Source of the DNA: Sphingomonas insulae
Lineage (GTDB): Bacteria; Pseudomonadota; Alphaproteobacteria; Sphingomonadales; Sphingomonadaceae
Direction of reading: 5' to 3'
DNA length: 64,000 nt
Assembly (NCBI RefSeq): GCF_010450875.1
Contig: NZ_CP048422.1
Coordinates: 1 to 64,000, forward strand
In this document: positions 53,889 through 63,185 of the stretch, one piece after another
Layout of the letters: each line of letters opens with the position of its first letter
Position numbering within the stretch: the stretch's first letter is position 1
Made by a program: the position numbers and the translations under genes
The notes under the pieces: model-generated
Told to the model about the DNA's origin: nothing
What the model saw: the letters and a program-made list of their open reading frames with translations, nothing else
Database searches by the model: none

Positions 53889-54608
53889 TCAGCGGCGACC
53901 GCCCTCGCCACCGCGCTGGGCGCCACCGCGATTGCCGCCCCAGCCACGATTGCCACCCCAGCTCCGGTTACCGCCCCAGCTGCGCTGACCGCCGCCGGGG
54001 TTTGCCTGTGGTGTCACCGTCGGCGGCGAACCGCCGGGCTGGCCGGAGAAGCCCTGTCGATTGCCGCGCCAATTACCGCGATCACCCCTGTTGCCATCGC
54101 CGCGATAGCCGGGCGTCCGATCGCCGCGGTTGCCGTCGCCATTATATCCCGGGGTCCGGTCGCCGCGGTTGCGGTCGCCGCGATAGCCGGGCCGGCCATC
54201 GCCGCGCCACTGGCCGTCGCCGCGGTTGCCCTGCCATTGGCCGCGATCGCGGTTGAAGCCGTTCCAGTCGTTGCGGAAGTTGCGATCACCGCGCCAGCCG
54301 TTGCGGCGTCCTTCCCAATAGCGACGCTGGCCGTCGTTCCAGCGATAGGGCCGGCGATACTGATCGTAGACGTAGATGCCGGTGCCGGGATAATAATAAT
54401 CGCCGTACCAGCCGAAGTAGCTCGATCCGGCGCCATAGCCGTAGCCGCCGCCGTAATAGGGATCGGCATAGCCGTATCCATCGCCATAATAGCCGCCGTT
54501 GCCGTAACCGACCGCGACGCCGCTGTAACCGTAGCCGTCGGTACAGGCGGCGGTGCCTAGCCCGGCACCGAGAATGACACCCAACAGGGCGATACGCTTG
54601 AGGAACAT
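53889..54608 (-). CDS. Exported low-complexity RG/GY-rich protein, 239 aa
   Basis: After a signal peptide (LKRIALLGVILGAGLG, with a Cys at GTAACTDG that is a poor lipobox) the protein is almost entirely low complexity: a Gly/Tyr block (GYGNGGYYGDGYGYADPYYG), a short YRRPYRWNDGQRRYWEGRRN segment, then Arg/Gly/Asp repeats (GYRGDRNRGDRTPGY repeated with small changes) and a C-terminal SWGGNRSWGGNRGWGGNRGG tandem. It is likely disordered and positively charged in the envelope. Related proteins in alphaproteobacteria are unnamed. The start MFLKRIALLG fits the signal; an upstream in-frame ATG at 54641 is less likely. Confidence 0.75.
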   Translation of the reverse strand: MFLKRIALLGVILGAGLGTAACTDGYGYSGVAVGYGNGGYYGDGYGYADPYYGGGYGYGAGSSYFGWYGDYYYPGTGIYVYDQYRRPYRWNDGQRRYWEGRRNGWRGDRNFRNDWNGFNRDRGQWQGNRGDGQWRGDGRPGYRGDRNRGDRTPGYNGDGNRGDRTPGYRGDGNRGDRGNWRGNRQGFSGQPGGSPPTVTPQANPGGGQRSWGGNRSWGGNRGWGGNRGGAQRGGEGGRR

Positions 54609-54704
54609 GGATGCTCTCCCGTCATCGAGGGGCGCGAGCATGAGGCAAATACGCGCCGATCGTCGTATAACGAGGGCGGATCATCGCAGGTTCCGGCTGA
54701 ACGG

Positions 54705-55235
54705 TTAATGACCAGCGAAGCGGATCAGCGAATCGACGCGCACGCCGCCCGCACGCAGCGCATCCGCGCCGCCGAGATCGGGCAGGTCGACGACGAACTG
54801 CACCTGGTCGACCGTCGCGCCGGCCTTGCGAAGCAGGCGGATGGCGGCGCGGGCGGTGCCGCCGGTGGCGATCAGGTCGTCGACCAGCAGGACGCGCTGG
54901 CCGGGGACCAGCGCATCCTCGTGCATGGCGATGCGATCCTGCCCGTATTCGAGCGCGTAATCCTCGGCGATGGTCGCACCGGGCAACTTGCCGTCCTTGC
55001 GGATCAGCAGCACCCCGGCGTTCAGCGGCACCGCCAGCGCGGCGGCGAACAGGAATCCGCGCGCCTCGATCCCGGCGACCAGATCGACCTTGCCGATGGT
55101 GGCGCGCACCATCCGGTCGATCGTCGTCGCATAACCGGCGGGATCGAGCAGCAGCGTGGTGATGTCGCGAAACTGGATGCCGGGCTTTGGAAAGTCCGGG
55201 ATCGTGCGGATCAGCGCCTTGAGGTCGTCGTTCAT
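54705..55235 (-). CDS. apt: Adenine phosphoribosyltransferase
   Basis: A 176-aa purine salvage enzyme forming AMP from adenine and phosphoribosyl pyrophosphate in the cytoplasm. The N-terminal RTIPDFPKPGIQFRDIT is diagnostic, and the PRPP-binding motif VLLVDDLIATGGTA is at 115-128. Length is normal. The start MNDDLKALIR is standard for the family, although the frame continues upstream. It stands alone, between the RG-rich gene and the petABC terminator region. Confidence 0.95.
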   Translation of the reverse strand: MNDDLKALIRTIPDFPKPGIQFRDITTLLLDPAGYATTIDRMVRATIGKVDLVAGIEARGFLFAAALAVPLNAGVLLIRKDGKLPGATIAEDYALEYGQDRIAMHEDALVPGQRVLLVDDLIATGGTARAAIRLLRKAGATVDQVQFVVDLPDLGGADALRAGGVRVDSLIRFAGH

Positions 55236-55468
55236 GGCCGGTGCTGTGCGGTGGTGGCGGCAGGAGGTCAACCATCGTGGTCGAGGTGTCGGCGCCCGGC
55301 GATCAGCCCGCCACCTTTCGCCCGCAACCCCGCCACGCCGATTGCCCGCCGATCCTGTGGACGCCGGAAACCGCAGACGTGCACGGCGAGCGGATCGCGC
55401 AATCATGCCTCCACCCGATCATAAGTCCGGACGTCCGTCAGGATGACGGGACGGGTGTAGAGAGGACA

Positions 55469-55503
55469 AAAAAACGACGGCCGGAGCTTCCCCCAGCCGC
55501 CGC
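55469..55503 (-). terminator. Rho-independent terminator of petABC
   Basis: Read on the minus strand, a 10-bp stem (CGGCGGCTGG with CCGGCCGTCG, two G-T wobbles) with an 8-base loop is followed by seven T residues. It starts 31 bases after the petC stop, so it ends the cytochrome bc1 operon transcript. Confidence 0.9.
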
Positions 55504-55534
55504 TTCCGACGATCGATCCGTCGCCGTCAGTCGA

Positions 55535-56377
55535 TCAATGCTTCACGTCGCGCCAGACGTTCTGATAGGCGCCCCATGCCAGGAAGCAGAAGACCAGCAG
55601 GAAGATCGCCACCGCAAGACCGGCCGCATGGCGGGTGTTGAGGTTGGGTTCCGCGGTCCAGGTCAGGAACGCCGACACGTCGCGCGCCATCTGGTCGACG
55701 GTCGCCTTGGTCCCATCCGAATAGGTCACCTGCCCCGTCGAGGTCAGCGGCGGCGGCATCGCGATGTTGAGGTTCGCGAAATAGGGGTTGTAGTGCAGGC
55801 CCGTGGGCGTCTTGGCGCCGGGGAATTCCTTCAGCAACGCCGCAGGCTGCGCGCGATAGCCGGTCAGCAGCGCGTGGATGTAGTTGGAACCGTCGTGGCG
55901 CGCCTTGGCCATCAGCGACAGGTCGGGCGGCAGCGCGTTGTTGTTGGCGGCGCGGGCGGCGACCTCGTTGGCGAACGGCGACGGGAAGTGGTCGGACGCG
56001 ACGTTCTTGCGCGTCGCGGCCTCACCCGTCTCCGGGTTGATGCTCGGCTGTTCGATCACCCACTGGTTGGCGATCGCCTTCACCTCGGGTTCGGTATAGC
56101 CGATCTTGGCGAGATCGCGGAACGCCACGTACTTCAGGCTGTGGCAGGCCGAGCAGACCTCCTTGTACACCTGAAAGCCGCGCTGCAGCTGCTGGTTGTC
56201 ATACTTTCCGAAGAAGCCGTTCGACGCCAGCCCGATATCCTCGGGATGCAGGTGGAAGACGTGCTCGGCGCTTTCCGCCGCCGGCTCCTCGATCGCGGTC
56301 TTGGCAGTGCCGAAGAGCGCGATCGCGAGCACGAAGACGAACGCCGCGCCGATGAGGGATGCGATGATGCGAGGCAT
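55535..56377 (-). CDS. petC: Cytochrome c1
   Basis: The 280-aa cytochrome c1 subunit of the ubiquinol:cytochrome c oxidoreductase (complex III), passing electrons from the Rieske protein to cytochrome c. An N-terminal helix serves as signal (IIASLIGAAFVFVLAIALFG), the heme c site CSACH is at 75-79, and the C-terminal membrane anchor (GLAVAIFLLVFCFLAWGAY) ends in QNVWRDVKH. NIAMPPPL supplies the region of the sixth ligand Met. It is the last gene of petA-petB-petC and is separate from cytochrome b here, not fused as in some alphaproteobacteria. Confidence 0.97.
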   Translation of the reverse strand: MPRIIASLIGAAFVFVLAIALFGTAKTAIEEPAAESAEHVFHLHPEDIGLASNGFFGKYDNQQLQRGFQVYKEVCSACHSLKYVAFRDLAKIGYTEPEVKAIANQWVIEQPSINPETGEAATRKNVASDHFPSPFANEVAARAANNNALPPDLSLMAKARHDGSNYIHALLTGYRAQPAALLKEFPGAKTPTGLHYNPYFANLNIAMPPPLTSTGQVTYSDGTKATVDQMARDVSAFLTWTAEPNLNTRHAAGLAVAIFLLVFCFLAWGAYQNVWRDVKH

Positions 56378-56402
56378 GATGGTCTGTTGTCCCCCAGTCG
56401 GT

Positions 56403-57713
56403 TCAGGCGTGCGCCGCGGGCGTCGTCAGCAGCTGCGCCGCCGACTGCGTCGGGCTGGTGCCGCCCTGCTTCGCGAGCACCGCTTCCGTGATCGAATTCG
56501 GCAGCGGGCGCGGCCGCTCCGAGCGGGCGACCCACGGCAGGATGATCAGGAAGTGCGCGAAATAATAGGCCGAGGCGATCTGCCCCAGGATGACGTTGCG
56601 CGCGTTGGCTTCCGCCCCGCCGACATAGGCGAGCACGACGACGTCGAGCAACAGCACGCCCAGGAAGATGCGATACTTCGGACGGTAGTTCGCCGAACGC
56701 ACCGGCGACGTGTCCAGCCACGGCAGGAAGAACAGCAGCAGGATCGAGCCGAACATCGCCAGCACGCCCCACAGCTTGGCCGGCAGGATGAAGTTGGCGG
56801 TGAAGCTCTTGAGGATCGCGTAGAACGGCAGGAAATACCATTCCGGCACGATGTGCGCGGGCGTCGAGAGCGGGTTCGCCTCGATATAATTGTCCGGGTG
56901 GCCGAGCAGGTTCGGGCTGAAGAAGATCAGCAGCGCGAAGATCAGCATGAACACGCCGACGCCGACGCCGTCCTTGGCGGTGTAATAGGGATGGAACGGC
57001 ACCGTGTCCTGTTCGCCCTTCACCTCGACCCCGGTCGGGTTGTTCGAACCCGGAATGTGCAGCGCCCAGATGTGCAGGATGATGACGCCGGCGATCACGA
57101 ACGGCAGCAGATAGTGCAGCGAGAAGAAGCGATTGAGCGTCGCATTGTCCGGCGCGAAACCGCCGAGCAACCAGACGCGGACGGTGTCGCCGACCAGCGG
57201 GATCGCCGAGAAGAAGCCGGTGATGACCTGCGCGCCCCAGAAGCTCATTTGCCCCCATGGCAGCACATAGCCCATGAACGCGGTCGCCATCATCAGCAGG
57301 AAGATGACGACGCCGAGCAGCCACACCATCTCGCGCGGGGCCTTGTACGACCCGTAATAGAGGCCGCGGCCGATATGGATGTAGACGACGGCGAGGAACA
57401 TCGAGGCGCCGTTGGCGTGCGCGTAGCGCAGGAACCAGCCCGCATTGACGTCGCGCATGATGCTTTCGACCGAGCCGAAGGCGACGCCCGAATTCGCGGC
57501 GAAATGCATCGCCAGCACGATGCCGGTGACGATCTGGATCGCCAGTGCGGCGCCGGCGAGGACGCCGAAGTTCCAGAAATAGTTGAGGTTGCGCGGCACG
57601 GGATAGCCCGCGCCGACGGCGTTGTAGACGAGGCGCGGCAGCGGCAGCTTCTCGTCCAGCCACCGCATCAGCGGCTGCTTCGGCTCATAATGCTTGGCCC
57701 AGGGAAAGCTCAT
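56403..57713 (-). CDS. petB: Cytochrome b
   Basis: The 436-aa cytochrome b subunit of complex III with eight or nine membrane helices. The two b hemes are held by His pairs in [23 protein letters not shown] and [20 protein letters not shown]. The quinol oxidation site has the motif [12 protein letters not shown]. The start [15 protein letters not shown] is typical. It lies 16 bases after petA and 25 bases before petC. Confidence 0.97.
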   Translation of the reverse strand: MSFPWAKHYEPKQPLMRWLDEKLPLPRLVYNAVGAGYPVPRNLNYFWNFGVLAGAALAIQIVTGIVLAMHFAANSGVAFGSVESIMRDVNAGWFLRYAHANGASMFLAVVYIHIGRGLYYGSYKAPREMVWLLGVVIFLLMMATAFMGYVLPWGQMSFWGAQVITGFFSAIPLVGDTVRVWLLGGFAPDNATLNRFFSLHYLLPFVIAGVIILHIWALHIPGSNNPTGVEVKGEQDTVPFHPYYTAKDGVGVGVFMLIFALLIFFSPNLLGHPDNYIEANPLSTPAHIVPEWYFLPFYAILKSFTANFILPAKLWGVLAMFGSILLLFFLPWLDTSPVRSANYRPKYRIFLGVLLLDVVVLAYVGGAEANARNVILGQIASAYYFAHFLIILPWVARSERPRPLPNSITEAVLAKQGGTSPTQSAAQLLTTPAAHA

Positions 57714-57729
57714 GGTCTTCTACTCTCCC

Positions 57730-58311
57730 TTAGCCGACCGTGACGACGGTGTCGGAATTGAACGCATAATCGGGAACGACGAGGTTCTTGGGCGCCGGTC
57801 CCTGGCGGATGCGCGCCGCGGTATCGTAGGCCGACCCGTGGCACGGGCAGAAATACCCGCCGAACGGCCCCTTGTTCTCGCCCTCGCCCGCGCCGAGCGG
57901 CACGCAGCCGAGATGGGTGCAGACGCCGAGCGTGATGAGCCAGTTTTCCTTGCCGGGCTTGGTCCGCTCGGCGAGGGTCTGGGGATCGCGCAGGCTGCCG
58001 ACGTCAACCTTGTTCGCCTCGGCGATTTCCGCGGGCGTCAGGTTGCGCACGAACAGCGGCTGCTTGCGGAACTGCGACTTGATCGCCTGTCCCGGCTGGA
58101 TCTTGGAAAGGTCGATCTCGGTCGTCGACTGCGCGAGCACGTCGGCCGAGGGGTTCATCTGGTTGATGAGCGGCAGCACGATCGCCAGCACGCCGACACC
58201 GGCAAAGGACACGGCGGCGATATTGATGAAATCGCGGCGGCGGGGGTCGTGGACTTCCTCGTGGAACGGCTCCGGCGATTCACCGGGAGGAACCATGCTG
58301 TCAGTCGCCAT
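57730..58311 (-). CDS. petA: Ubiquinol-cytochrome c reductase Rieske iron-sulfur subunit
   Basis: A 193-aa protein carrying the Rieske [2Fe-2S] cluster. Ligands are in CTHLGC (Cys131, His133) and CPCHGS (Cys155, His158), with Cys136 and Cys157 forming the stabilising disulfide. The N-terminus has a Tat-type sequence (RRRDFIN, 24-30) before the single membrane helix (about 30-50), which also anchors the mature protein. It is the first gene of the petABC operon and is divergent from trmL, with a 179-base promoter region between. Confidence 0.97.
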   Translation of the reverse strand: MATDSMVPPGESPEPFHEEVHDPRRRDFINIAAVSFAGVGVLAIVLPLINQMNPSADVLAQSTTEIDLSKIQPGQAIKSQFRKQPLFVRNLTPAEIAEANKVDVGSLRDPQTLAERTKPGKENWLITLGVCTHLGCVPLGAGEGENKGPFGGYFCPCHGSAYDTAARIRQGPAPKNLVVPDYAFNSDTVVTVG

Positions 58312-58490
58312 TCGTCTCTGCCCTAACCTTTATTATCGCGGAGGAACGCCTCACCGCCGTGAGGAGTCGGGATTTCAGCGCCCACCGAGCCCTACCATCC
58401 CCACGGCGGGCTGCTGGCCTGATAGACGGCACGCCCGCGCTTTGCCAACAGCATTTTACCGCGACCGCGGCGAGCGTTAGGAACGACGGC

Positions 58491-58949
58491 ATGACGACCG
58501 CCCTGCGCATCGCGCTGTACCAACCCGATATCGCCGGCAATGTCGGCGCCGTGATGCGCACCTGCGCCTGCCTGGGGATCGCCCTCGACCTGATCGAGCC
58601 GATGGGCTTCCAGTGGGACGACAAGCGCGTCGCGCGGGCGGCGATGGACTATATCGACCACGTCGCACTGACCCGCCACGTCGACTGGGACGCCTTTGCG
58701 AAGCAGGCGCAGGGCCGGCTGGTGCTGCTGACCACGCGAGGGGCGACGCCGTTGCACGAGTTCGCCTTTCGCCCGGACGACGTGCTGCTGTTCGGACGCG
58801 AGAGCGCGGGTGTGCCCGACTCGGTGCATGCGCGCGCCGACGCGCGCGTGGTGATCCCGATGGCGGCGGGGCTGCGATCGATGAACCTGTCGGTGTCGGC
58901 GGGGATCGTCGCGGCGGAGGCGTTGCGTCAGACGGGCGGCTGGCCCTGA
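58491..58949 (+). CDS. trmL: tRNA (cytidine(34)-2'-O)-methyltransferase
   Basis: A 152-aa SPOUT methyltransferase that modifies the wobble base of tRNA-Leu in E. coli. Motifs are ALYQPDIAGNVGAVMRTCAC (motif 1), DLIEPMGFQWDDKRVARAAM, LLFGRESAGVP (motif 2) and IPMAAGLRSMNLSVSAGI (motif 3), forming the trefoil knot. The short length with no extra RNA-binding domain is normal for TrmL. The start MTTALRIALYQP is the family start. It stands alone; a repeat element follows its stop. Confidence 0.93.
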   Translation: MTTALRIALYQPDIAGNVGAVMRTCACLGIALDLIEPMGFQWDDKRVARAAMDYIDHVALTRHVDWDAFAKQAQGRLVLLTTRGATPLHEFAFRPDDVLLFGRESAGVPDSVHARADARVVIPMAAGLRSMNLSVSAGIVAAEALRQTGGWP

Positions 58950-58958
58950 TTTTGACTT

Positions 58959-59082
58959 GGAGGCGCGGAGGCGCGGAGAAGGCGTGGGCGGCGAAGTCTT
59001 TCGAACCTTGTGCACGAGCAGATCGGCGGTGTCCGCGGATGTCGTTGCCCGGAACGAAACCCCTCCGCGCCTCCGTGCCTCC
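58959..59082. repeat. Inverted repeat of the GGAGGCGCGGAG type, second copy
   Basis: Arms at 58959-58978 and 59063-59082 (GGAGGCGCGGAGGCGCGGAG against CTCCGCGCCTCCGTGCCTCC) are inverse complements with one mismatch, and the right arm is followed by GTGAACCCC, as in the copy at 53648-53790. Together they show a dispersed element downstream of trmL and the VirJ-like gene, which converge on it. Confidence 0.85.
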
Positions 59083-59134
59083 GAGTGAACCCCTTGTTTC
59101 TTCGCGTCTGCGCGCCTTCGCGCGACCACCAATC

Positions 59135-59881
59135 TCAAACCGCCCGGATCGCGGCGAGCACATGGTTCAGAAGCCCGGTTTCGTCGTGGCGGATGTTATG
59201 CCCGCCCGGCATGCCGATGATGTGCGCACCCGGCACGTGCAGCAGCGGACACAGGCTGTCGTCCTCCTCGACGCCATAGATGCAGGTAAGCGGTGCCCAG
59301 GTCAGCGTATTGGCGGTGGTGGCCGCAACGTTGTCCGGCGTGCCGTGATACGACCAGCCGGTCGGGTCGGCGCGGAAGAACACCGAATCGCCCGGCAGGA
59401 CCAGCACGATCGCCGCCACGTGGCGGCGCAGATCGGCGGGCAGGTTCGCCAGCCCCGTCTGCACGATGTCCGCGCCATAGGATTGCCCCATCACCACGAT
59501 CCGCGATCGGCCTGTGCGGGCCAGGGCGGTGCGGACGACATCGGCCATGAAGGCGTCCACCTCCGCCCGGGTCCGCCGCCGCCGGAAGACGACGGGCGAG
59601 GCGATGCCGACCACCGGCAGGTGATGCGCGGTCAACCCGCGCGAGGTCGACGCGCCGAGCAGGAAGCGCAGCCCCATGTCGCCGGAAACGTTGACGACCG
59701 CGATATCCGCCGCCGGTGGCACCGCCGGATAGACGTGGACGGGGTCCCTGTCGAAATAGCCGGCGGCGGCGACGAAGGTGCACACGAAGGCGGAACTGAC
59801 CGCCGCGACGCGCAGGCCACGGAAAAGCGATCGGCGAAACGGGGATCGACGAAATGGGGATCGGCGCGAAAGACGGCTCAT
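59135..59881 (-). CDS. AcvB/VirJ-family alpha/beta hydrolase
   Basis: A 248-aa protein with one N-terminal membrane segment (LRVAAVSSAFVCTFVAAAGYF) and a periplasmic alpha/beta hydrolase domain. The nucleophile elbow is VMGQSYGADI and the C-terminal His is in GMPGGHNIRHDE. AcvB proteins hydrolyse lysyl-phosphatidylglycerol in Agrobacterium and related bacteria, and VirJ is the Ti plasmid form; the activity here is inferred. The N-terminal SRRSPFRRSPFRRSLFRG is a short tandem repeat. It is divergent from hemF. Confidence 0.85.
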   Translation of the reverse strand: MSRLSRRSPFRRSPFRRSLFRGLRVAAVSSAFVCTFVAAAGYFDRDPVHVYPAVPPAADIAVVNVSGDMGLRFLLGASTSRGLTAHHLPVVGIASPVVFRRRRTRAEVDAFMADVVRTALARTGRSRIVVMGQSYGADIVQTGLANLPADLRRHVAAIVLVLPGDSVFFRADPTGWSYHGTPDNVAATTANTLTWAPLTCIYGVEEDDSLCPLLHVPGAHIIGMPGGHNIRHDETGLLNHVLAAIRAV

Positions 59882-59962
59882 CCACCGCGACTTGCCAGCG
59901 ATGCGGGTGCGAGGCCAGCGTCATGCTCGACTTCGGGCGGCGCAATTGGCTAAAGCGCGGCG

Positions 59963-60820
59963 ATGCTGACCCTCGACGCCGAACAGACCGCCGCCCGTAG
60001 CTGGTTCGAACATCTGCGCGATCGGATCTGTGCCGAATTCGAGGCGATCGAGCGCGAGGCGGGATCGGACGCGGCGTTCGACTATATCGCTTGGGATCGC
60101 ACCGACCCGTCGGGCGAGCCGGGCGGCGCCAATGATGGCGGAGGGGGCGTCCGCGGCGTGATGAAGGGCAAGGTGTTCGAGAAGGTCGGCGTCAACGTCT
60201 CGACCGTCGGCGGGCATCTTGACGGCGATTTCGGCAAGACCATCCACGGCGCGGGCGAGGACCCGCGGTTCTTCGCCACCGGCATCAGCCTGGTCGCGCA
60301 CATGGTTAATCCGCACGTTCCCGCCGTGCACATGAACACCCGCTTCCTGGTGACGACCAAACGGTGGTTCGGCGGCGGCGCCGACCTCAACCCGCCCCTG
60401 CCGGTGGCCGGCGACACCGCCGATTTCCACGCCACGCTGCAGGCGGCCTGCGACGCCCACGATCCGGCGCATTACCCCCGCTTCAAGGCGTGGGCGGACG
60501 AGTATTTCTATATCCCCCACCGCAAGGTCCATCGCGGTGTCGGCGGCATCTTCTACGACCATCTGGAGGGCGATTTCGCCGCCAACCTCGCCTTCACCCG
60601 GGCGGTCGGCGAAGCGTTCCTGGACGTCTATCCGCGAATCGTGCGGCGGCGGATGAACGATGCCTTCGATGCGGCGGACGTGGCGGCGCAGCGCAACTGG
60701 CGCGGCCGCTATGCCGAATTCAACCTCGTCTACGATCGCGGCACGCTGTTCGGGCTGAAGACGGGCGGCAACATCGATGCGATCCTGATGAGCCTGCCGC
60801 CGCTCGCCACGTGGGAGTGA
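59963..60820 (+). CDS. hemF: Oxygen-dependent coproporphyrinogen III oxidase
   Basis: A 285-aa heme synthesis enzyme converting coproporphyrinogen III to protoporphyrinogen IX with O2. Family signatures are FEKVGVNVSTVGG, FFATGISLVAHMVNPHVPAV, MNTRFL, KRWFGGGADLNPPLP and the C-terminal NLVYDRGTLFGLKTGGN. Length is slightly below that of E. coli HemF (299 residues). The start MLTLDAEQTAARSWFEHL is standard. It is followed after 7 bases by a broken acetyltransferase gene. Confidence 0.97.
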   Translation: MLTLDAEQTAARSWFEHLRDRICAEFEAIEREAGSDAAFDYIAWDRTDPSGEPGGANDGGGGVRGVMKGKVFEKVGVNVSTVGGHLDGDFGKTIHGAGEDPRFFATGISLVAHMVNPHVPAVHMNTRFLVTTKRWFGGGADLNPPLPVAGDTADFHATLQAACDAHDPAHYPRFKAWADEYFYIPHRKVHRGVGGIFYDHLEGDFAANLAFTRAVGEAFLDVYPRIVRRRMNDAFDAADVAAQRNWRGRYAEFNLVYDRGTLFGLKTGGNIDAILMSLPPLATWE

Positions 60821-60827
60821 CGACGCC

Positions 60828-61426
60828 ATGGCGCTGACCCCGGTCGATCCGGGCGACCTTGCCACGGTGGTCACCACGCTGGAGATGACGCGGCGTCCGC
60901 CGCTGCGCCCCCTGCCCCCTCGCCGTTGCGGCTGGTGCGGTGGGATCGGCCCCGGCCGGAGACATATCGCACCCTGTTCCGGCGCGTCGGCGGGCCGTGG
61001 CTGTGGTATTCGCGGCTGGCGATGGACGATGCCGCGCTGACCGCGATCATCCATGATCCGCAGGTCCAGGTGTTCGCCGCGATCGACCCAACTGGCATCG
61101 AGATCGGGCTGCTGGAGCTCGACTTCCGCCACGCCGGTATGTGCGAGCTCGCCTATTTCGGGCTGGTGCCGGAACTGGCCGGCAAGGGCCATGGCCGCTG
61201 GCTGATGGCGGAGGCGATGGCACGGGCGTGGCTGCCCGGCATCGCGCGACTGGGGGTGCACACCTGCACGCTGGATCATCCGTCCGCGCTGAACTTCTAC
61301 CGGGCGCAGGGATTCATCGCGGTGCGGCGGACGATCGAGACCTTTCCCGACCCCCGCGCGCTCGGGTTGCTGGCGCCCGATATGGGCGCGCACATCCCCT
61401 ACCTCGGGCCCGATACCGGCGCCTAG
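60828..61426 (+). pseudogene. GNAT acetyltransferase with a single-base frameshift
   Basis: The frame beginning at 60828 (MALTPVDPGDLATVVTTLEM, then TRRPPLRPLPP) loses coding character after about 60920, and a second frame continues from LRLVRWDRPRPETYRTLFRR to the stop at 61426. Adding one C to the run CCCCC at 60915-60919 joins them (LPPSPLRLVRWDRP) into one protein of about 199 residues. The C-terminal part is a GNAT domain: GLLELDFRHAGMCELAYFGL, LAGKGHGRWLMAEAM (acetyl-CoA binding) and LDHPSALNFYRAQGF. It is downstream of hemF by 7 bases. An assembly indel is the likely cause. The gene overlaps the next convergent gene by 4 bases. Confidence 0.82.
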
Positions 61427-62172
61427 CCCGCGGCGCGGGACAGCCGGCGATAGGCGGCCACGGCGATCAGCGCACCGGCGAGCTGGGTGAGCATCGCGAC
61501 CCCCGCCGCCAGCGCTTCGACGATGGCGACGCCGACCGGGTTGCCGCCGCCCTCGCCGCCCAGCCAGCGCGACAGGAGCATGAACGGCTGGCCGGTCAGG
61601 ATCGCGGCGAGATAGACGGTGACGATCGCGCCGAGCAGCGACAGTTGCGCCGGCCGCGTCATCCGCCACGACCGACGGACCGCCTGCATCGCCCCCATCC
61701 GCGGCTGCGCGAACAGCAGCGGCCCGGCCAGCATGAACCGGCTCATCAGCCACAGGCCGGGCAGCAGCAGGATGTACATGCCCGCCCCCGCGGGGATCGA
61801 TACGACGACCATCGCCAGGATGAAGCGGGGAAAGCGCCGCCCGGCGCGTTGCACCGCCGCCGCCACGGTCGGCCGCTCCGCATCCAGGAACAGGCAGAAC
61901 AGGACCGCCAGCCCGAAATAGGTGATGGCATAGGCCGCAACCGAGCCGAGGCCGTAATCGCCGACCCAGCCGTCCAGCGCGGTCATCCATTTCTGCGCCC
62001 GCGCCTGCGTATCCGCGATGTCGGCATCGGGCATCGGCAGCGGCCCGACGAGCAGCAGCAGCGCATAGGTAGGCACGAAGAAGAACAGGCCGGCGACGCG
62101 CAGCAGCAGGTCCGCATCGCGGCGGAACAACGCCCAGGCATCGGCCAGCAGCGCGGCGAGCGTGACCCTCAC
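61423..62172 (-). CDS. Hypothetical multi-pass membrane protein B, 249 aa
   Basis: A membrane protein with about five helices ([76 protein letters not shown] and [20 protein letters not shown]). The middle segment [20 protein letters not shown] followed by RSWRMTR is shared in pattern with the next protein ([13 protein letters not shown]). It starts at a GTG that overlaps the TGA of that gene (GTGA), so the two are translationally coupled. It resembles the glycerophosphodiester phosphodiesterase membrane-domain family without a catalytic domain. Function unknown. Confidence 0.78.
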   Translation of the reverse strand: MRVTLAALLADAWALFRRDADLLLRVAGLFFFVPTYALLLLVGPLPMPDADIADTQARAQKWMTALDGWVGDYGLGSVAAYAITYFGLAVLFCLFLDAERPTVAAAVQRAGRRFPRFILAMVVVSIPAGAGMYILLLPGLWLMSRFMLAGPLLFAQPRMGAMQAVRRSWRMTRPAQLSLLGAIVTVYLAAILTGQPFMLLSRWLGGEGGGNPVGVAIVEALAAGVAMLTQLAGALIAVAAYRRLSRAAG

Positions 62173-63032
62173 GCTGCAATCCGGTCGGCACCTGCGCGCT
62201 CGGCGAGCCGCGCCTCGCGCCCGACGAGCGCGACGTACAATTGCGCGGAGAAGACGATGGCGACCAGCGTCAACGCGGTCGACATCGCCTGGCCGATCAG
62301 TGCCGCGACAAAGCCGACGGTCGCGCGCGCATCCGCGCCCAGGATGATGCGGACGATCAGGCCGCCGACCGACTGCGCCGCACTGGTGGCGATTCCCAGC
62401 ACGATGAAGAACAGCAAGGTCACGCCGACCAGTCGCCAGGTGTGGCGGCGGGTCAGCCGCCAGCTGCGGGCGATCGCGCCCAGCCCGCGCCGTTCGTGCA
62501 GCACCACGGCGTAAAGCGGCAGCATGCGCGCGCCGGCGAACAGCAGGACGACGCACGCGGCAAGAGTATAGGCGGAAACGAGCAGCGTCATGCCCGGCGC
62601 CACCGCCGTCTGTCTGACGCCCTGCATCATCGCGACGACATCGACACCGGCCAGCGTCAGCAGCACGACGACGGGCAGCATGGCGACGACCATGATCGCG
62701 GCCAGCCCGAGCGCGAGCAGGATCGCGGGCACCAGGCGGCGGTTCGCCAGCCGCCGCGCCTCGACCGTCCCCACGGCCGAATCGCTGGACGCGGCGATGA
62801 TGCACAGCTGCCCCCACAAGGCGGCGACGAGCACCGCAATCGTCACCAGCGCGCCGAGGGCGGCGATGCCGGGCGCCGGGGCCGCCGGCGGAACGGGGAT
62901 GGCATAGGCCGTGATCGCGGCGGAGATCGCCGCCGGTACGAACAGCGCCAGCACGGCGATGCCGGCCAGCATCCCGCCACGCCCGTTCAGCACCTCCATG
63001 GTGCGGTCCCACACATCGCCCATCCTGACCAT
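62169..63032 (-). CDS. Hypothetical multi-pass membrane protein A, 287 aa
   Basis: A membrane protein with about six helices (for example [58 protein letters not shown] and [19 protein letters not shown]). It carries the same central [27 protein letters not shown] segment as its downstream partner. The likely start is [20 protein letters not shown]; a second Met is three residues on. No catalytic residues are seen; it looks like the membrane domain found in some glycerophosphodiester phosphodiesterases. It is the first gene of a coupled pair and divergent from lipB. Confidence 0.8.
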   Translation of the reverse strand: MVRMGDVWDRTMEVLNGRGGMLAGIAVLALFVPAAISAAITAYAIPVPPAAPAPGIAALGALVTIAVLVAALWGQLCIIAASSDSAVGTVEARRLANRRLVPAILLALGLAAIMVVAMLPVVVLLTLAGVDVVAMMQGVRQTAVAPGMTLLVSAYTLAACVVLLFAGARMLPLYAVVLHERRGLGAIARSWRLTRRHTWRLVGVTLLFFIVLGIATSAAQSVGGLIVRIILGADARATVGFVAALIGQAMSTALTLVAIVFSAQLYVALVGREARLAERAGADRIAA

Positions 63033-63185
63033 CTGGCCCCCCGTTTGCCGCAAGCGCGTCCGGTTAGCCCAAGCGCCGCGGCTTGGCCATCCATGCGCGG
63101 CGGATCGCGCACCGCGCCTGTTCTGCCGCCCTGCCCCCCGGCCTTGCCCCCTCCCCGCCTTGCAACGCCGCCCCCGCTCGCTCAC

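Noticed and set aside
55236..55534. Small gene between apt and petC
   Set aside because: The open frames are the mirror of the apt upstream extension or run over the petABC terminator; only repeat-like GTCAGGATGACGGGA sequence and the terminator are supported.
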